Source: Phytoseiulus persimilis (lineage: Eukaryota > Arthropoda > Arachnida > Mesostigmata > Phytoseiidae). Taken from it: DNA of 64,000 nucleotides. Positions within the stretch are counted from its first letter, which is position 1; every line of letters starts with the position of its first letter. Of this stretch, positions 23,435 to 37,500 are shown one piece after another. The notes under the pieces are model-generated. The model was not told the DNA's origin. It worked only from the letters and a program-made list of their open reading frames with translations, and ran no database searches. The stretch lies in assembly GCA_037576195.1 (NCBI GenBank), contig CM075103.1:29410723-29474722 (forward strand), given 5' to 3'. The translations under genes were made by a program, and so were the position numbers.

Positions 23435-26400
23435 CTTAAGTTCATGCATCCAAGCATAGTGATAAATGGAAGAAGTGCAATGATTAACGCCTGATTTTCC
23501 TAACTGTAGGTATCACGTGTGCCTTGACTGCACAAGTTTTGAATGGGCCAAGAGGAAACGTGATGTCAGTCGGATGATTTCAAACCCTTGAGCTCACTCC
23601 CAAGATTGGGTACAGTGACGCAAGCTACGTTAGCTTGACCAGTACGTTACCCCTGTATAGCCTATTGGAACGTCACGGGATCTCCACGGAGGGGAGAGGG
23701 AAATCGCGAGGTGGAGTGGCAGAGTGATCCTAGCGGGCCTGGGGTGGAAAGCAGGCCGCGCTCCGGCGAATATCGACGGGCTCATCTCTTCTGCTTATTG
23801 TGAGTCGTGATAGGGAGAGCTCTAGACTTCAGCTTGATTCTTCGTTCGGAATCGTAGACGGCTCCTCAGAATCCGTTCCTCGCTTACTCTCCAGCGAATC
23901 TAACTGTTTGGAAGCGAGTCAAGCTGGGCAAAAATGTTTCGGTGGTGGACGAAAACCAGCCGTCTAGAGTTCCTCGCTCCTTCGATCGACTCAAGAGGGC
24001 TGGAGTATACGACGACACGAGGCTAGCGGACGAAATTCCTGATTACAGACCCGGATCAGTCAGCCGGGGGGAACGGGTTTCTCAGCTCTCTCGCCGTCCT
24101 CCTGTTCCCCTTCAAAGTCTTAAAGCCCACTTGTCTCACGTATTCCTCCTTCCTACCATCTATGTGCACTCGACGAACGGAAGTTCAAGTGCGGAATCGA
24201 GAAGAGGGCACGACTGGACCACTTGATTCCAGCTGTATAAGGTTTCAGTTTGTGTCAGGGTGTATTCCAAAAAGGTCAGGCCCTTTCATCGCTGAGCCCG
24301 GACAGGCGGCTCCAGGATGAACAGGAGCTGGAGATGGAGATCGGTTGGCAATGGTCCCTTCGGAGCCGACGAGACGCAGTGAGCTCAGGGCGCAGCGGAA
24401 TGTCATCGGGGCATGCCATCATCGGGACGAATATTGTTTGATGCAAAGCATTCGGAAACAGGTCGTGCACACTGCTTTGACCGGTGGTGATCAGCTCGTC
24501 TGTCGGGTGTCTATATCAGTCCTATTATTCTCGATGCGACTCATATCTCCGTGGTTGAGGATCCACAGGGGAATCGAGTCAAGCCAACGGGACCCGACGC
24601 AAATCCACCGACAGAGAAGTATGTCACGATCCGAGTTTGATGAGGCTAAGTCACTGTTTTGATGAGTGGCTCATGGGATTCACGATCCCGGTTCGGACTC
24701 GCCACGAAGCTTCATACTCCATCGCACTCGCTGACGCGAATCTTCTTCCTCTGGCGCGAACCTTCGATAATAGGCCCTCTAGCCGAGCCTACCTAAGACG
24801 GAGCTCTCTAGTCAAGCGCGCACTTTTGGCGGCGGAGCTCCTCCGAGCTCGTTGGTTACTACACTTTCAACCAACGTCAGGATTTCCATGACAGCGCTAA
24901 GCGGCAGCGGCTGCATTCCGTTGCGTGATCCATCGCTCTGAGAGATTCTGTTCAGGTCCCGTTATTGGGACCTTAGCGGTCCTCCTCATCTTTCCTCACT
25001 TTCAGTCGATTGTAGGAGGGGAGCCATCTGGGTCAAGAGGGAAAAAAAGATCCCGGTACCTGCAAGCCGCGGAATGTATCTCAACTTGAATAATGAGGCA
25101 GTTCTGTTTCTTGTTTCCGTGATGCTCCAAACGGGTGATGGGGACTTTCGGACGACGAGCACTATGAAGATCGGACGGAAAACAGAGTTCGAGGATTCGT
25201 GTTTCACGCTGACCAGTGGAAGCGTTCAATTGCGACTCGGTCGCGGCGCTTTTTGTCGACCCGGGACTTCCAGAGGAAATGTCTGTCACACAATGTGGTC
25301 GACACGAACAGGTTGTGGAATCGCGAGATTCCTCAAACTTCCCATTCCGCGAGATTCCCATTCAGGAAAAAACTCGAATCGCCGGTTCAGACCCCGTGCG
25401 AGTGTGCGTTCGTCAATTGAAGGCAAGCCGTGGCTTGAACCGCGGATTCTGCGATCATGTCCCCCACGGCTCCCCTAACGTTTTGAAGAGGCTTCCCTCA
25501 TCGAGGATAAGTATCGATCAAGGGTTCAGATTCTCGCGACAAGCTCCGATGCGACACACAAAAACCGCCCCTAGGCAATCATCATGACTAATTAGCCCCG
25601 AGTTTCGTTTTGCTGTTTTACGATCTGCGCTCTGGAACGATCCGGGCGCTGTGGTTGACAGCTCATGGTTATCGACCTCGAGCCCTTGCCAAAACTACGA
25701 TGCGGCGTCCGTTCTCCAATAGGAGTTCCGCCCGAATAGGAACCCGGGCCAGAGCCGTCGGAAGAATAGAAGTCTCTCTGCAAGGCTGAGGGTTCGATAT
25801 CATTGAGATAGCAACGGCGGAAAACATTTCCAGATCGCTTCGATGAATAAATTGACATTTGACCGTCCCTGCTACTATCTTGTTCCGATTGCGACTTCCT
25901 ATCGCGGGAGCGCGCCCCTACTGCAGTTCCGTCATTATGCTTCCGACGTCCGATTCCGCCGTTTTGAATCATTACAAATCTTCCTCCAACGCACGCTTCT
26001 CCCCAACACGAGCGTCCCGGCGGAGGCGTTCAAAATAATGGGGGCGCACGTCTCTATCGGAGGATTCACGGTACCTATCTCTGCGAGCTGTTTACGTCGA
26101 GTCTTATTCAGAGCCAACTCACGGAGGGAGAAAATCGTTCTCTCATGCGTTTGTAGTTGAGAACTACGAAGTCGCGCGCTTTCATCACTGGGGGAGCGAA
26201 CGGTGCTCGCTTCCTTCGTGGGCGAATACTTGGAAGGGTGGGTTGGGAAGTAGCTTACTCACGCAGCGCATCGAGACCTCCTTGCCGACACAAAGGCCTT
26301 GGTATCCTTCTCTTGGAATGGAGACTGATGCTGGGACGAGGAGTACGTAGAAGAACTATGCCTTCGAGGATATACCTAATCGTTTTGTGGCAGCGCGCCC

Positions 26401-26435
26401 GGGGATGTTCCGAGTGTTCCCCACTCCAGAGGACT

Positions 26436-26454
26436 CCCCCCCCCCCTCCCCCCC
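26436..26454. repeat. C11-T-C7 tract
   Basis: A near-pure C run interrupted by one T. It encodes a poly-proline stretch in one frame of an otherwise unrecognised open frame and is not taken as evidence of coding. Confidence 0.9.
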
Positions 26455-29400
26455 ATGAGCACGAAGCAGTGATCAACATGAAGCTGAAAGAACTGGAGCT
26501 TCGCCGCTCCGAGGATCCTCTGTCAGCCTCGCTCTTTCTGCGCCCGAATTACCTCAGACTCAGCTGCGATTGAAGTTCAGGGCATGCTTGGCTCTCGGGG
26601 TCCTGCGATCGGCATGGCATCGAACCCCATTCAAGTTACTCAACGTGTGACCAGAATGAGAAACATGAAGCTTGTGTCGCAGCTTGAGCTAGATGAAAGA
26701 ATTCAAGGGCAGGGTCGACGCAGTGCCGAGGCATTGCCACAACCGCCTCACTGATTCAATCGTACTTCAGCCCCGGGCGCACTTGGGATCAGTACCGCCG
26801 CGGGGTCGGAATTCGCGGCGCTGGTTCTCTCGACGAGAGCAACTCAGAAAGCCCGCTCTTCACCTGAAATATGAGAAGCGGATTCCGTTCACTTGCAAGT
26901 GAATCTACGCAGACGTCACGCGTCTTCGCAAGGTCTGAGAGAATAAGATCAGCTAACAGAATTTTCCATCCCAGAAGTGAACAAGAAGGAGAGCTTCTGG
27001 AGGTCTCGGATAAGAGCGAACACGGTAGGATGATCGAGCTTAATGTGCGCGGATAGCGGAAACGGTGGACAGGTTTTCCCGGAAGTTTTCGGAAGCAGCG
27101 TTCAAGCACTCAGTCCCGACTTCTGGTCCACATCAAAGAAGAGTAAATCGATGACGCGCTCTCGCTTCGTGGTCTCCGATGCGAGAAATTCCGTGACTGG
27201 AAAGATTCCAACGCGCAGCCTCAGAACAGATCTAGCCACATGGTGTTTTCGCTCTTTTGTATCAACGAAATCCAGGAAATCAAGGAGAAGTTCCGGTCGG
27301 CGAATGACCGTTCCCCGAGAAAGCTTTTCGCGCAGGCTTCTCGCGGAATATGTCAAATAGGCCGATTCGCAGAGCCGATGGAATCAGGGAAAATCATTGG
27401 CACACTTATGCCTCACGTGGCCTTGAATGGAGCAGGAACCATACCAAACCGGACATCGTCTCGTTATTGACTTCCTTCATCAGATTCGGTTTTCAATGGG
27501 TCTGGAACCGTTGCGGAATAATCGATCTTCATCGGTGTTGACAGGCTGGTGATCACTGGTCTCCTATTCCTCCAACAACTCAGCATCGGGAGTCAGCGTC
27601 CCTAAACCGAACAGATGAGGTCAAAGCCAAGATCTATCACTCCTGAGCAAGTTGCGTCGGTACGAAAGGGTATTTCATTGTTCTTTATTATTCTGTTTCA
27701 CGGGGACCGGCTCCGATCCTGATTCACCGAATATTTCCTCCAGAAGTATTTGCGCCCCGCTATTTTCCAAGAATTCCGGTACAGAATCAGGCTCAAGTAT
27801 CTGCCGACACGCTCAGTGAATCGGAATTGAGAATCGGAAAGAAGTCAAAATGAAGAAAGCCGAGTTCCCGAACAACGCTTTTCATTGCGCAGACGTTGTG
27901 TATCGGAAAGTTTAGAGGGCTGCTGAGCCCCAGTCCCGGACTCCTCGCCCCGTCTCAGTCAGCTGAGTTGTTGAACGAAGATGACAACGTTTCGATGACT
28001 TTCATCAAAGAAATGCCCTCCATTGTTCGGCTCGAGGAGGAAACAGGTAGAGAGAAGGTCTAAGCACGTGGATCGGAAGACTCACGGTGTCAATGTCGTA
28101 TGCCAAGCACGGAGAAACAGGTTCGGAGGTATCCGTAGATGCTGTCGCGAGTTCCCGAAAGAATTCTAACACTGGGATGCCTTTCCCAAGTCGCAACGGC
28201 AGTTTTCGAGCTTAGTCACGAGAGGTAGCTGGGGTCGGAACCTCGCCCACGCTCGATGGAGGTGACTCCAAGGAACCAGAAGCATAACGAGGCATGGACA
28301 TGTTGTGGCTTTATCTGTGCGAAATGAAACGCGCAGCTTTGAATAACGGCGTATTTCCAGCTCGGCCGCTCTCTAACTCTACGTTTCAGTTCTTTGATCA
28401 GCTCGGCAGATAAATGAGTCTGACCTTGCTCGGGTTGCTTGGAGGTGAGATTCTGGTACGTAGGTTGGAATATTCTCAGAGGTAATGGTGTCTCAGGCAT
28501 AATGAATGAAATATTCATTGACTGAGAATCCTTGATTGGAGCTGGTATGAGTCACACTACGGAGCGTGCTCTTGATTTCGACGAATTTCGCAGGGCTGAC
28601 GGATCTGGTCTGGGGCTCAATTCTCTGTATTCTAGGCGCCAGCTCCCGGTCCGATGCCGAACTTTTCCGGTTTTCGACAATTTAACCGAGACAGGGGAGC
28701 AGTGGCGGCTGGAACTTCCACTGAGTCCTCTCCTGAGTTCCGTTCCACAGCTCAGAACATTTTTATGAAGTTGCCTTGGTTCCTGATGGGAGTTTTTTTT
28801 TTCATCAGCTCCTGGCCAGGCGCTCTCTCGCAGATATTCGACCACGTTCCCAAAGTATCCCCTGAGCAGTCCAGACGTGAGCCAGTCAAGGGCGCCTGAG
28901 CTATTTTCTGCGAAATGCGCGATACCCGATTTCAAACGAGCTGCCCGGTACCTGTCAAGCTCTTGCGCTTGGGGTGACCAAAGAAGAGAGAGGGTAGGCC
29001 TCGTTTTGTGCAATTTTGTCCGACGAGGAACTGCAACATCAGGAACAGCTCTGCCTTTGCGCTCTCGGAAAGTTCAACTGCGCGGCCATCTCTCTGACCC
29101 CTTAACGGGTGGAAGCGGTTTGAATTTGAGCTCCGCGCGAGCATACGACGGGGATTTTGCGATGCTCGACCGCGCGACCGAGATCCAAACAGGGCGCGAA
29201 TTCGGAATCGGTGGCGAAGGTCCGAATATCCATTACCATAACCTTCAACTGAGTCCAGCCCCCGCGACCTTTCGGGTCTTTTGAAAGCGGCTCGATATTT
29301 CCGGAGCGATTCTCCCCCAAAAGCGAGGTTTCCCAAAAAAGCTCAAGAACGACTCGACGCCGCAGTCGTGAGACACTCGGTGGTACAGTAAGCGGAAGGC

Positions 29401-31494
29401 TCCTTCAAAGAGCGCCTGGGAGCAATCATTTCCGCGCTCGAGGACATCGTCGTCGATAGGAAAGCCATCCCCACCGAGGCTGAAGGAGTTTCAGTCTCTC
29501 AAAGAAGTCCTCATTATTATGATATTGGACAAAACCCTCGGTGAAGTGAATCCCCTTTCTGAGTACTTACAGAGTTCTAGTATCATAACCACGGGGCGAT
29601 CGAGCTCCCTGGAGCGACAATCAGCGTCCTAGAAGCGATGGAAACGAGCGACCTTTCCGGAAGATTTTTGAGGGACGCGGAAACGCGCGCAAGGGCAGCC
29701 TCTGAACCGGTTCTAGACATCGTCGCGAAAACTCCGAAATTCTGCTGTATTAAGCTAAACGATATCGAGCGATCCCCAATTCTCAAACGGTTGTGTTCGC
29801 TGTTTTTCAAACGCTTTCGAATACTTTCCGTCTGATGTCCCCTATCAGCTCGCGCAGCGTGATTGAACTTTCGCACTTCCAATGCAGCTTCATGAAATCC
29901 GAGCAGACACCGGATCACAGCCATTCCTCGAGGAAAATGGCTCCAGTCAGCCATACGAAAGATTCCCCCGCTCCCGGATCGATTTCGACGCGATAATTTG
30001 CCAGCTCAGAGGCGCGAGAGATATTCTCCAGGAACTAATGCTGTTTGTGAACGAACTTCCAGCGCCCAGGTCACGTCTGCAATCGAGGACGGATGGAAAT
30101 AGAATTTCTGCTCCCAGTGTGCTCTGAAACGAGATCGCTCGAACCGGACGACTGTGCGACAACTTCGATTTAGTCAAAGAGACATCTGTTGAAAGGACTG
30201 ATAGCGAATCGAACTTTGCTCTTTGATGACAATGTCATCGGGTGCATCACAGCACGACTGAAAGAATTCTTGAGAAAAGGTGAAACGAATATCTCGCCGC
30301 GGATTCTCATCGGTGACAGCCGTCATTCGTGTTCGCGGGAGAGCAGACGATGGAACGGGGGAGACATCGAGCGCTAGAGCACGATTCCATCAACGCGCAT
30401 GAAGAGTTCCGGCCCCGGGGCTGAGATCGTTCAGGAGGAATTGCTTCCGGATCACGTGAATGAAATCTGACTCAAAACGAACCGCTCCAGAAATTCCTTC
30501 GGACCCGGTTTCGGTCTAGTGTTGCGTGTGCACTACTTGCAGATGAGTTCGTGGGTATTATCCCATGAATCCATGAGCCAGGAAGAGAGAGGGGATTGGA
30601 CGGGCGAGAGAGGGAAAGGGGGAGTTCCGGTTCGTCGCAAGAAAATCCCGCGCTGCCACTGTTACGAAACGCAAAATCTCCGAGGGGCAGCCCCCGACAG
30701 CCATTGAAACAACCGAGAGCGTTCCCGGAGAATTTCGGAGGCACGGGCTCCTCGGACGGGAAAGTTCCTGTCCGAGGAAGCCTGCGAGCTGCGTTGGATA
30801 CATGTCTCATACATTGACGGAAACGCTACAGGCACTTTCTCGCTCGAGTTCGTGAGAAATTGGAGTACGAATCAGGGAAACGGCGACCACCACCCGAAGA
30901 TCACGGCTCTTCTGACAGCTGTCGAGTGGGTAGAGGCCTGTCAGCGCTCGACCGCGAGATGTCCGTCGGTTCGCGATCAGTGGTCTCGTTATGAAACCAG
31001 CCGGGGTTTCGCAACAGTGGCACAGTTTCCCAAAATTTTCGGAGTTTCTTTCGAGTTGGCCCCTCGGTGCCATTTCTCCAGGTCCGAGGGCAACCGAGAA
31101 AGCGGGGTTTCCCGCTGGATTACGGTGTGAACCGGTTACAGGTCGTAATCGCAAGTTTCCCACGCGGTTGAGCTGGCACGAGCCCGCCCGGACTGCACGT
31201 TTGGAGCCCGAGACTGTGTGATGACCGCGACATTTCATGTCGAGCGTGGTCCCGATGTCTGTAGAGTGAATCTGAACGGTGATCCGGCAGAGATCAGGAA
31301 CGCTCACTGAGACCTTGATAGGATCTGCTCCTGTAACTTGAGTATTCCATGCTAATTGGTTGCATGCATAAAACCACGAAGAATAACTATGGATACATCA
31401 GGACAATGCTCGGTTTCCTCCATGGATCACAAGCTGCAATCGGCGCCGATACGGCCGAACATCCCGAGATTCCTCTGGGGCGAGTTTCTGAGCA

Positions 31495-31515
31495 GGGGGG
31501 GGGGGGGGGGGGGGG
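31495..31515. repeat. G21 homopolymer
   Basis: Twenty-one consecutive G residues followed by AGGG. There is no gene context. Confidence 0.95.
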
Positions 31516-34500
31516 AGGGTCAGGCAACTTGAGTGTCCAACCATGAGCTCTCACCGTTTTGCTACCTGTGAATTCGAACTCGACATCCGGAACTTCGGCT
31601 GCTATCGCGAATGAATGCTGTGTGTCGAATTCTCCGAAAGTGAAGTGCCCGTCCCGCTGTTTCTTGTTAACGTCAGACAATCATGATCAAGCGTTTGCTT
31701 CGGACGGAGCTAATCAGAGACAGACTGGGATTGTGCAAGCTCCGCTGACTACAGAGAGGATGCGGCAGACGCAGCTGCGCTCACGTCTTGAACGGACATC
31801 ACTGGGCCCGACAGATGATACAAGTTGGAAACAAAGCGGATCATAAAACATGGGATTTGAGCCCCGAACTGAGAGGATCCATTACTATCACAAAGTTGGA
31901 AACTTCAAACGAGGAAAGTTTCGTCGCACTTTTTGTCGTTCGCCGCGAATCTGTCCGTTTCATGGAAACCGCGAACCCTCTCCTCCTCCGCCGCACGCAC
32001 GCACAAATCTTCCGACGACTGTCGTTGCTTTCGACGTTGATTGCCGGCGGCTCGCGTCCCGAGGAGGGAGATTTCGAACTGTGTTTTGGGTGTAAGAACA
32101 CGGAACTCGATCGAGCATGTCTGGAGAGAGCGATGTCAGGCGCGTACGAATCGGGATCCGGGGCCGTTGCTCGGGGACTGATCAACAGCTGGAGTTTTTC
32201 TTGCGACGGCTCACCCCGAAGCTCTAGCGAAAAAGCCTCGGGCGAGAGCCCTAGTTCCTGGGCCCGAGTTCTAGCTGAAAGCAGCAGCTCCTCGATTCCA
32301 CGCAATCCAGAATCTAGAAACTCTCCGAGTCACTGACATGGATCAGTTGAAAATTATCCTTGACCCCGAGACGGCGGACGTGTGTGAGTCCGGGAGCTCT
32401 CGACAGGAAAGGGTCATCTCGTTCATGCTTCCGTAGTTATTTCGACAGATTCCAAGACAGCTGAATCCCCTTCGGAAGCCGTTTGAAGATAGGAGACAAC
32501 GACAGCTAATTCCTTCATGGACCCGGCTTCGAGATTACGAAACGCAGGACTCCAGCTAGGGCGCTCCGTAACAAAAGGACAGACGCAGTCTCAGAGGACA
32601 TGGAATCGGGCAGTTCGCGATAGACGCAGTATCAGAACCGGACGAGGGAAGCGTATTGAATCGATCGTGTCGCAATGCAGGGCGGAACTCTGTGGTTGGT
32701 ACACTGGCGGTCAATAAAATAGAGCCACCCTCAGAAATCGAAGCTTTTTCTCAACCATCCATAACTCTCCTGTTCATGTTCTGAATCTCGATAATAAGAG
32801 AGCATCTCGTGGGAGGAGGAGGTGGAGCCACAGTCGCTGCTCGCACCCATGAGTGCATTATATCATAGCATGGAACAGACCCTTCGACTGTTCTTCATTC
32901 TTTGAAATCGGACAACTGGGTCATGAGCTACGTATGTGTCTACCTGGGTCATCAATCGGTGACTCTATAGGCTCTTCGTAAACCGTGCCATCCGATAAGG
33001 TCGTCCAACTTAAATGAAGCTCAGGTATTGGCGGCTTCTTGCGTGCAGAGCCATTTATTCGCGGAAGACGGGTCTTTGAGAGACTTGACGGAATTTGGTG
33101 GTGATGTACTCGTGGAAAATTCGTAACCTTTCATAAACATTGGCTGACCCTTCACATCAAAGTTGAGGAAATCGCGTCGAATCCTAGAACTCACTCAAAA
33201 CACCCGCCGTAGCCTGAACGTTACGTCGTGAAGAAAACATTCGTTCTCGAGACTCACACTGATGAGACGTTTCCCACGTCAAAAAAAAAAAGAGCCAACC
33301 GACCCGCGAGGAACGCGCCAAGGGCGTGAGTCTGGTCTGTTTTCAACACCCGAGCTTGAGAGTGATGTTTGGAGCCTGGAATTTTTCGGAATCATTCCAC
33401 CAATCTCCGGAATTGATTCATTGCGATGAGGGGATGATTGCGAAAAATTACCTGAACTCTCAAGCTGTAGTGATGTGTATCATGATTCATGAGAGAAACA
33501 TTGAGGCGTTGGACGAGTTGTCAGGGAGTCTCGAGGCGATATTTCGAAATGCAAATGTAGTTTGAAGACTTTATTCTCCATGATTCACATCAGTTCCGAG
33601 CTCACAACATGTCGGAGGCAGGAGGTCGGGATGGCCCCATTTTTACGACCAATGACCGACCCAGGTAGAAACATACGTAGTTCCCGGCCTAGTCGTCCGA
33701 TTTCAAGAAACTGAAGCACGATCGGAAGCTCTGTTCTCGTGCTACAAAATGATATACTTATGGATGCAGTTACCGTCGTTCCGACTGACCGGACTCAGGA
33801 AATGTCCTATCGAGATCGGAAAAACAGTCCTCTCAAGGTGATTGGAATCACAGTTCCTTCCGAAGGAAAATCAGTGAAAAGTGTGCAGGGCGGGGAACAG
33901 GACACAAGATTCGATGACGCGAAAGGGGAATCGCCATGGGTGGGATCCCGCGCTAGATTTCGGATCGTTTCCCTCACGGAAATGACCTCCGGCCGCTTCG
34001 ATTCCCTCAGGATGGATTCTCGCCGATATTCATAGGCGCGATTTGTGTCATGCGAATACGCCTCAAAACTATCGTGGGCTGCGCGTTTCTGACTCGGTTC
34101 GATAAGAGCTCTCGTCTGCGATCGCCTTCACGCATTGGTTGACGCATCTGACTCAACGACCTGTAAGAATTTTGAACCCACGTACGTGGATGCCCCTGCT
34201 CCCGATTCCGTATCATTGCGGGACCTCCCAGGTGTCGCGAAGCAAGGTCCGAACAACGGTGACAGCCGGGAAGACCGAGAATGCGAAAACTTGAAATCGC
34301 GAGAACCTGGAAAAACATATTTCCTGCTTTTGAAGATTCATGGATGATGTATCGCCCCGTATTGACGTTGAGTGCATTATCATCGTCAAAGAGTCGTCGC
34401 AAGCGTTCAATCAGGGTGTCCTCAGAAACGTCGGCTCTCTGTCAAATGATCGCATGGGCACCTTCACATCGCAACCGACGGATGTGTTCTTGACTTCGGC

Positions 34501-37500
34501 CGAGTGATATGACGCATTGCGCTCACCCAAAGATGATTGTGTTGCTGACCACCAATCTCGTGAACAATCACAACTTGAAGACCTTGGAGGGAACATGTCC
34601 GCGAGAATCCTACCCCATCCAGAGTTCACAAGTCGCGCGAGCACCGAAATCGATCGCAGACATTGTTATTATGCTCGAAGTCGTTCGCTACGGGATCGTC
34701 TTGGGAAGACTCCAACGCTCGTTCCCATACCTCAGTCGGTTGGAGTCACCGAACCGGTTCATGCTCATCCCCGTCGTCTTCAGCATTCACCGCCGCATGC
34801 GCCTGGTTCGATGTGTTCGCTCTCTCATCTTCTCTTGCGCTCCTCCGTTGATCGGGAATTTACCCGGGGCTATGACATTTAGTTTTTCCCAGTGGTCTCG
34901 GTCCTTACTAGGTTATGGGTTCCCCCATTCAGAACACAGCAAATCGAGTTTTTGCGTCGACAACCGACGCCTTCAGCGGAAACTGTGCGAAATATCTTTT
35001 CCCGGGAGGCTGTTAACCACTCAGTCGGATTCCAGGGTTATCGGCTCGTAAACTTTGGTGCACAGTGCTTTTGTGGCGATGACGTGGGCCCGGCAGCGTT
35101 CTCCCGCCAGAAAGACTAGAGCCGTGCTCAGGTATCGACGAATTAGTGGATCCGAAGTATTCTTGCAGTGACCTTCAAAACCTGCGCTTGAAGCTCTCCA
35201 ACCTGCGTTCCTGACGACCCGGGCTCAAGATATACCGCTTCCTCGCAGATCCTGATTTCGAATTGGCTGCTCGACTGATGCGCTTCAGCTTTCCCGATCG
35301 AAAAGACGTTGTTCCGGGAATGAACGGCACCCCATGGCTCTCTACCTTGTTCTCCGAAGAAAAATCCATGACGGAACGATTTTGAGCTCATCATTGCTCC
35401 TCCAGGATCAATGATGATTGCCTTTCGGTTCCTTGCCGCATCTAAGAACGACACAATGACCTCGCTGTCGATAATAAGACATGAAGGGAGGACATTGCGA
35501 CGTTTCACTTGACGGATGATGCGTTTCCGATCTACATCTTGCCGCCAAACATTTGGGGAGTGCTCGGAGAACGATATCGGGCAACCAGATGGAAAACTCT
35601 ACTTCAAGAACGCATTACGGGAGAATATTCGTCACTCTACTTCATAGTCTTCTAGGAACATCCCAGAAATGAATTTCCTCAGCAGATCAGCAAATACTCT
35701 CGCCTCCGTGGGAACACCGTCAAAGGTTGTCCAGGTATGAATTTCCTGAAGATCCCGTCGTCGCACCCCGTTTCCCCCACTTTGCGGTCCCCCCGGTCGG
35801 ATTTTCTCGTCCGTTTTCTCTTTCGTGTGCCCCATTTGCCCAGTGATTCGCTCCGAGCAACAGCCCAGCACGGAGCGCAACTCTGTGCTGACACATTTTA
35901 CCCACTTTCATATCCTGGACTCAAGTTTCTGTCTCCGTTAGGACGCTCACGTCCCCTCCTCCGGGAGCGACAACTTCACCCACGGTAACTCCGCCACCAC
36001 ACATGCGACCTGGGAACCGGCTCCTGGAAACAGTGCTTGCTATATTCAAGATCTTAGAGCGAAGAAATCGCCCGGAGTCCGCTCAGTTGGAAGTCTGAGG
36101 AAAAACCAAAACGAGAGGTTCGGGGAACGAGGAGGATCTGGCCCATTTGGAACGTATCGGAACCAGCAACACGGAAACAATTCTGTTCGCAGTTTGTTAG
36201 AAGATTTTCTGAATCTTGGTGTATACACGAGTGAGACCCAGCCCACATAATGGAACTCGCGAGAGCAGTTATGGCATGGTGAGCCATCTAGGTATGGTGC
36301 TCGAACTCAGGAGCGGATCGTTGCTCCGGGCAGCAGCCTTGAGCTATGAACATTTCGCTGGCTCCAGTGGTCGGTCCCGGAATCCTGCCTCTCCTTGAAG
36401 TTCTTTCTCCCGATTACATGCGGATTATAAACAGTGAGTTCCGTTTACTAGTTTACGGTTCGGGTTCCGAAATCGCAGGGACATGAGATCGAAGGAAATG
36501 CTGCCGCCGATGAACGTCGCGTTCATCGAAATTCGGTAAAGAGCAAATCTGTTTCACTGCGAGTGATCACGCCCTGTGAAACCGCGGTGAACCGCAATCT
36601 ACATCTTCGTTTCCGATGCACACATCGGATGATCCTCGAAAGTGAAATAGTGTAAATGGGCTCTCTCTGCGGCGGGTAACACCGTGGATTATTATCGATG
36701 GAACAATGATCCGAGCCACATCGAATAGTTTGCGCTCGCAACGAGTGCAGCTTCTGGATCAAAGAGAGGTCAGAGAATATCACATGACCTTGGGAAAAAT
36801 GCGGTAAAGCATGGAAGCATGTTGCGAGAACCTCACCATGTACGACCACTCCCCGCATCACGTGTAACTGCTCGATTCGGAATCGAGCCCACGCCGGTCG
36901 ATATTTTTGTTGATTGCTACCTTCTTCCGCTCGATTCTACCAACTTGGCAGGGGATATTGCCATCGGAAGGGCTATTTCCAACGATCAGAGTACTCTCCA
37001 CACGAAAGACTTCGCAGCGGACGCGCTACTTGCACTTGTCGCTCGAGATTTGTCCTGCCGGTGTCAACTTGAACGACTTTCCTCCTCTAGCAGCACATAA
37101 TCTTCAAGGCTATTCGTCCGCGGGAAGCTCTGCTTCCGAAGTTGCTCCGTGTCGGATCATCTCGTCAGAGCGTCCGGGATCCGGCCTCTCCCGCGAAATA
37201 TTCAAGTGCGCCCATACGTTGATGTAAGAACTGACTCGTTCAACGCAGGGGTTCCGGTGATCTGTGTGGCAGACCTTTCCGGAGGCTGAGGTAGCTTCCC
37301 GTGAAGTGAATGCTGCGAGCGTGACCCCCCGCGTCGGAGGAAATCCTGAGAATGATAGCATGTATGGACGTGATTGCATGGCTCTCAGGGGTCTCCCACC
37401 GATTGACGTGAAGCAGATAAATGATGTTCGAGAGCCCCTTCCGGCTTGGGGATTGAATTCCATCCGCCGAAGGGCTTCTTGTCGCGAAGAAATGTGCGGA

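Noticed and set aside
35143..35508. Protein-like 121-codon minus-strand frame
   Set aside because: It opens with GTG, has no recognisable domain and no convincing splice sites; within chance length.
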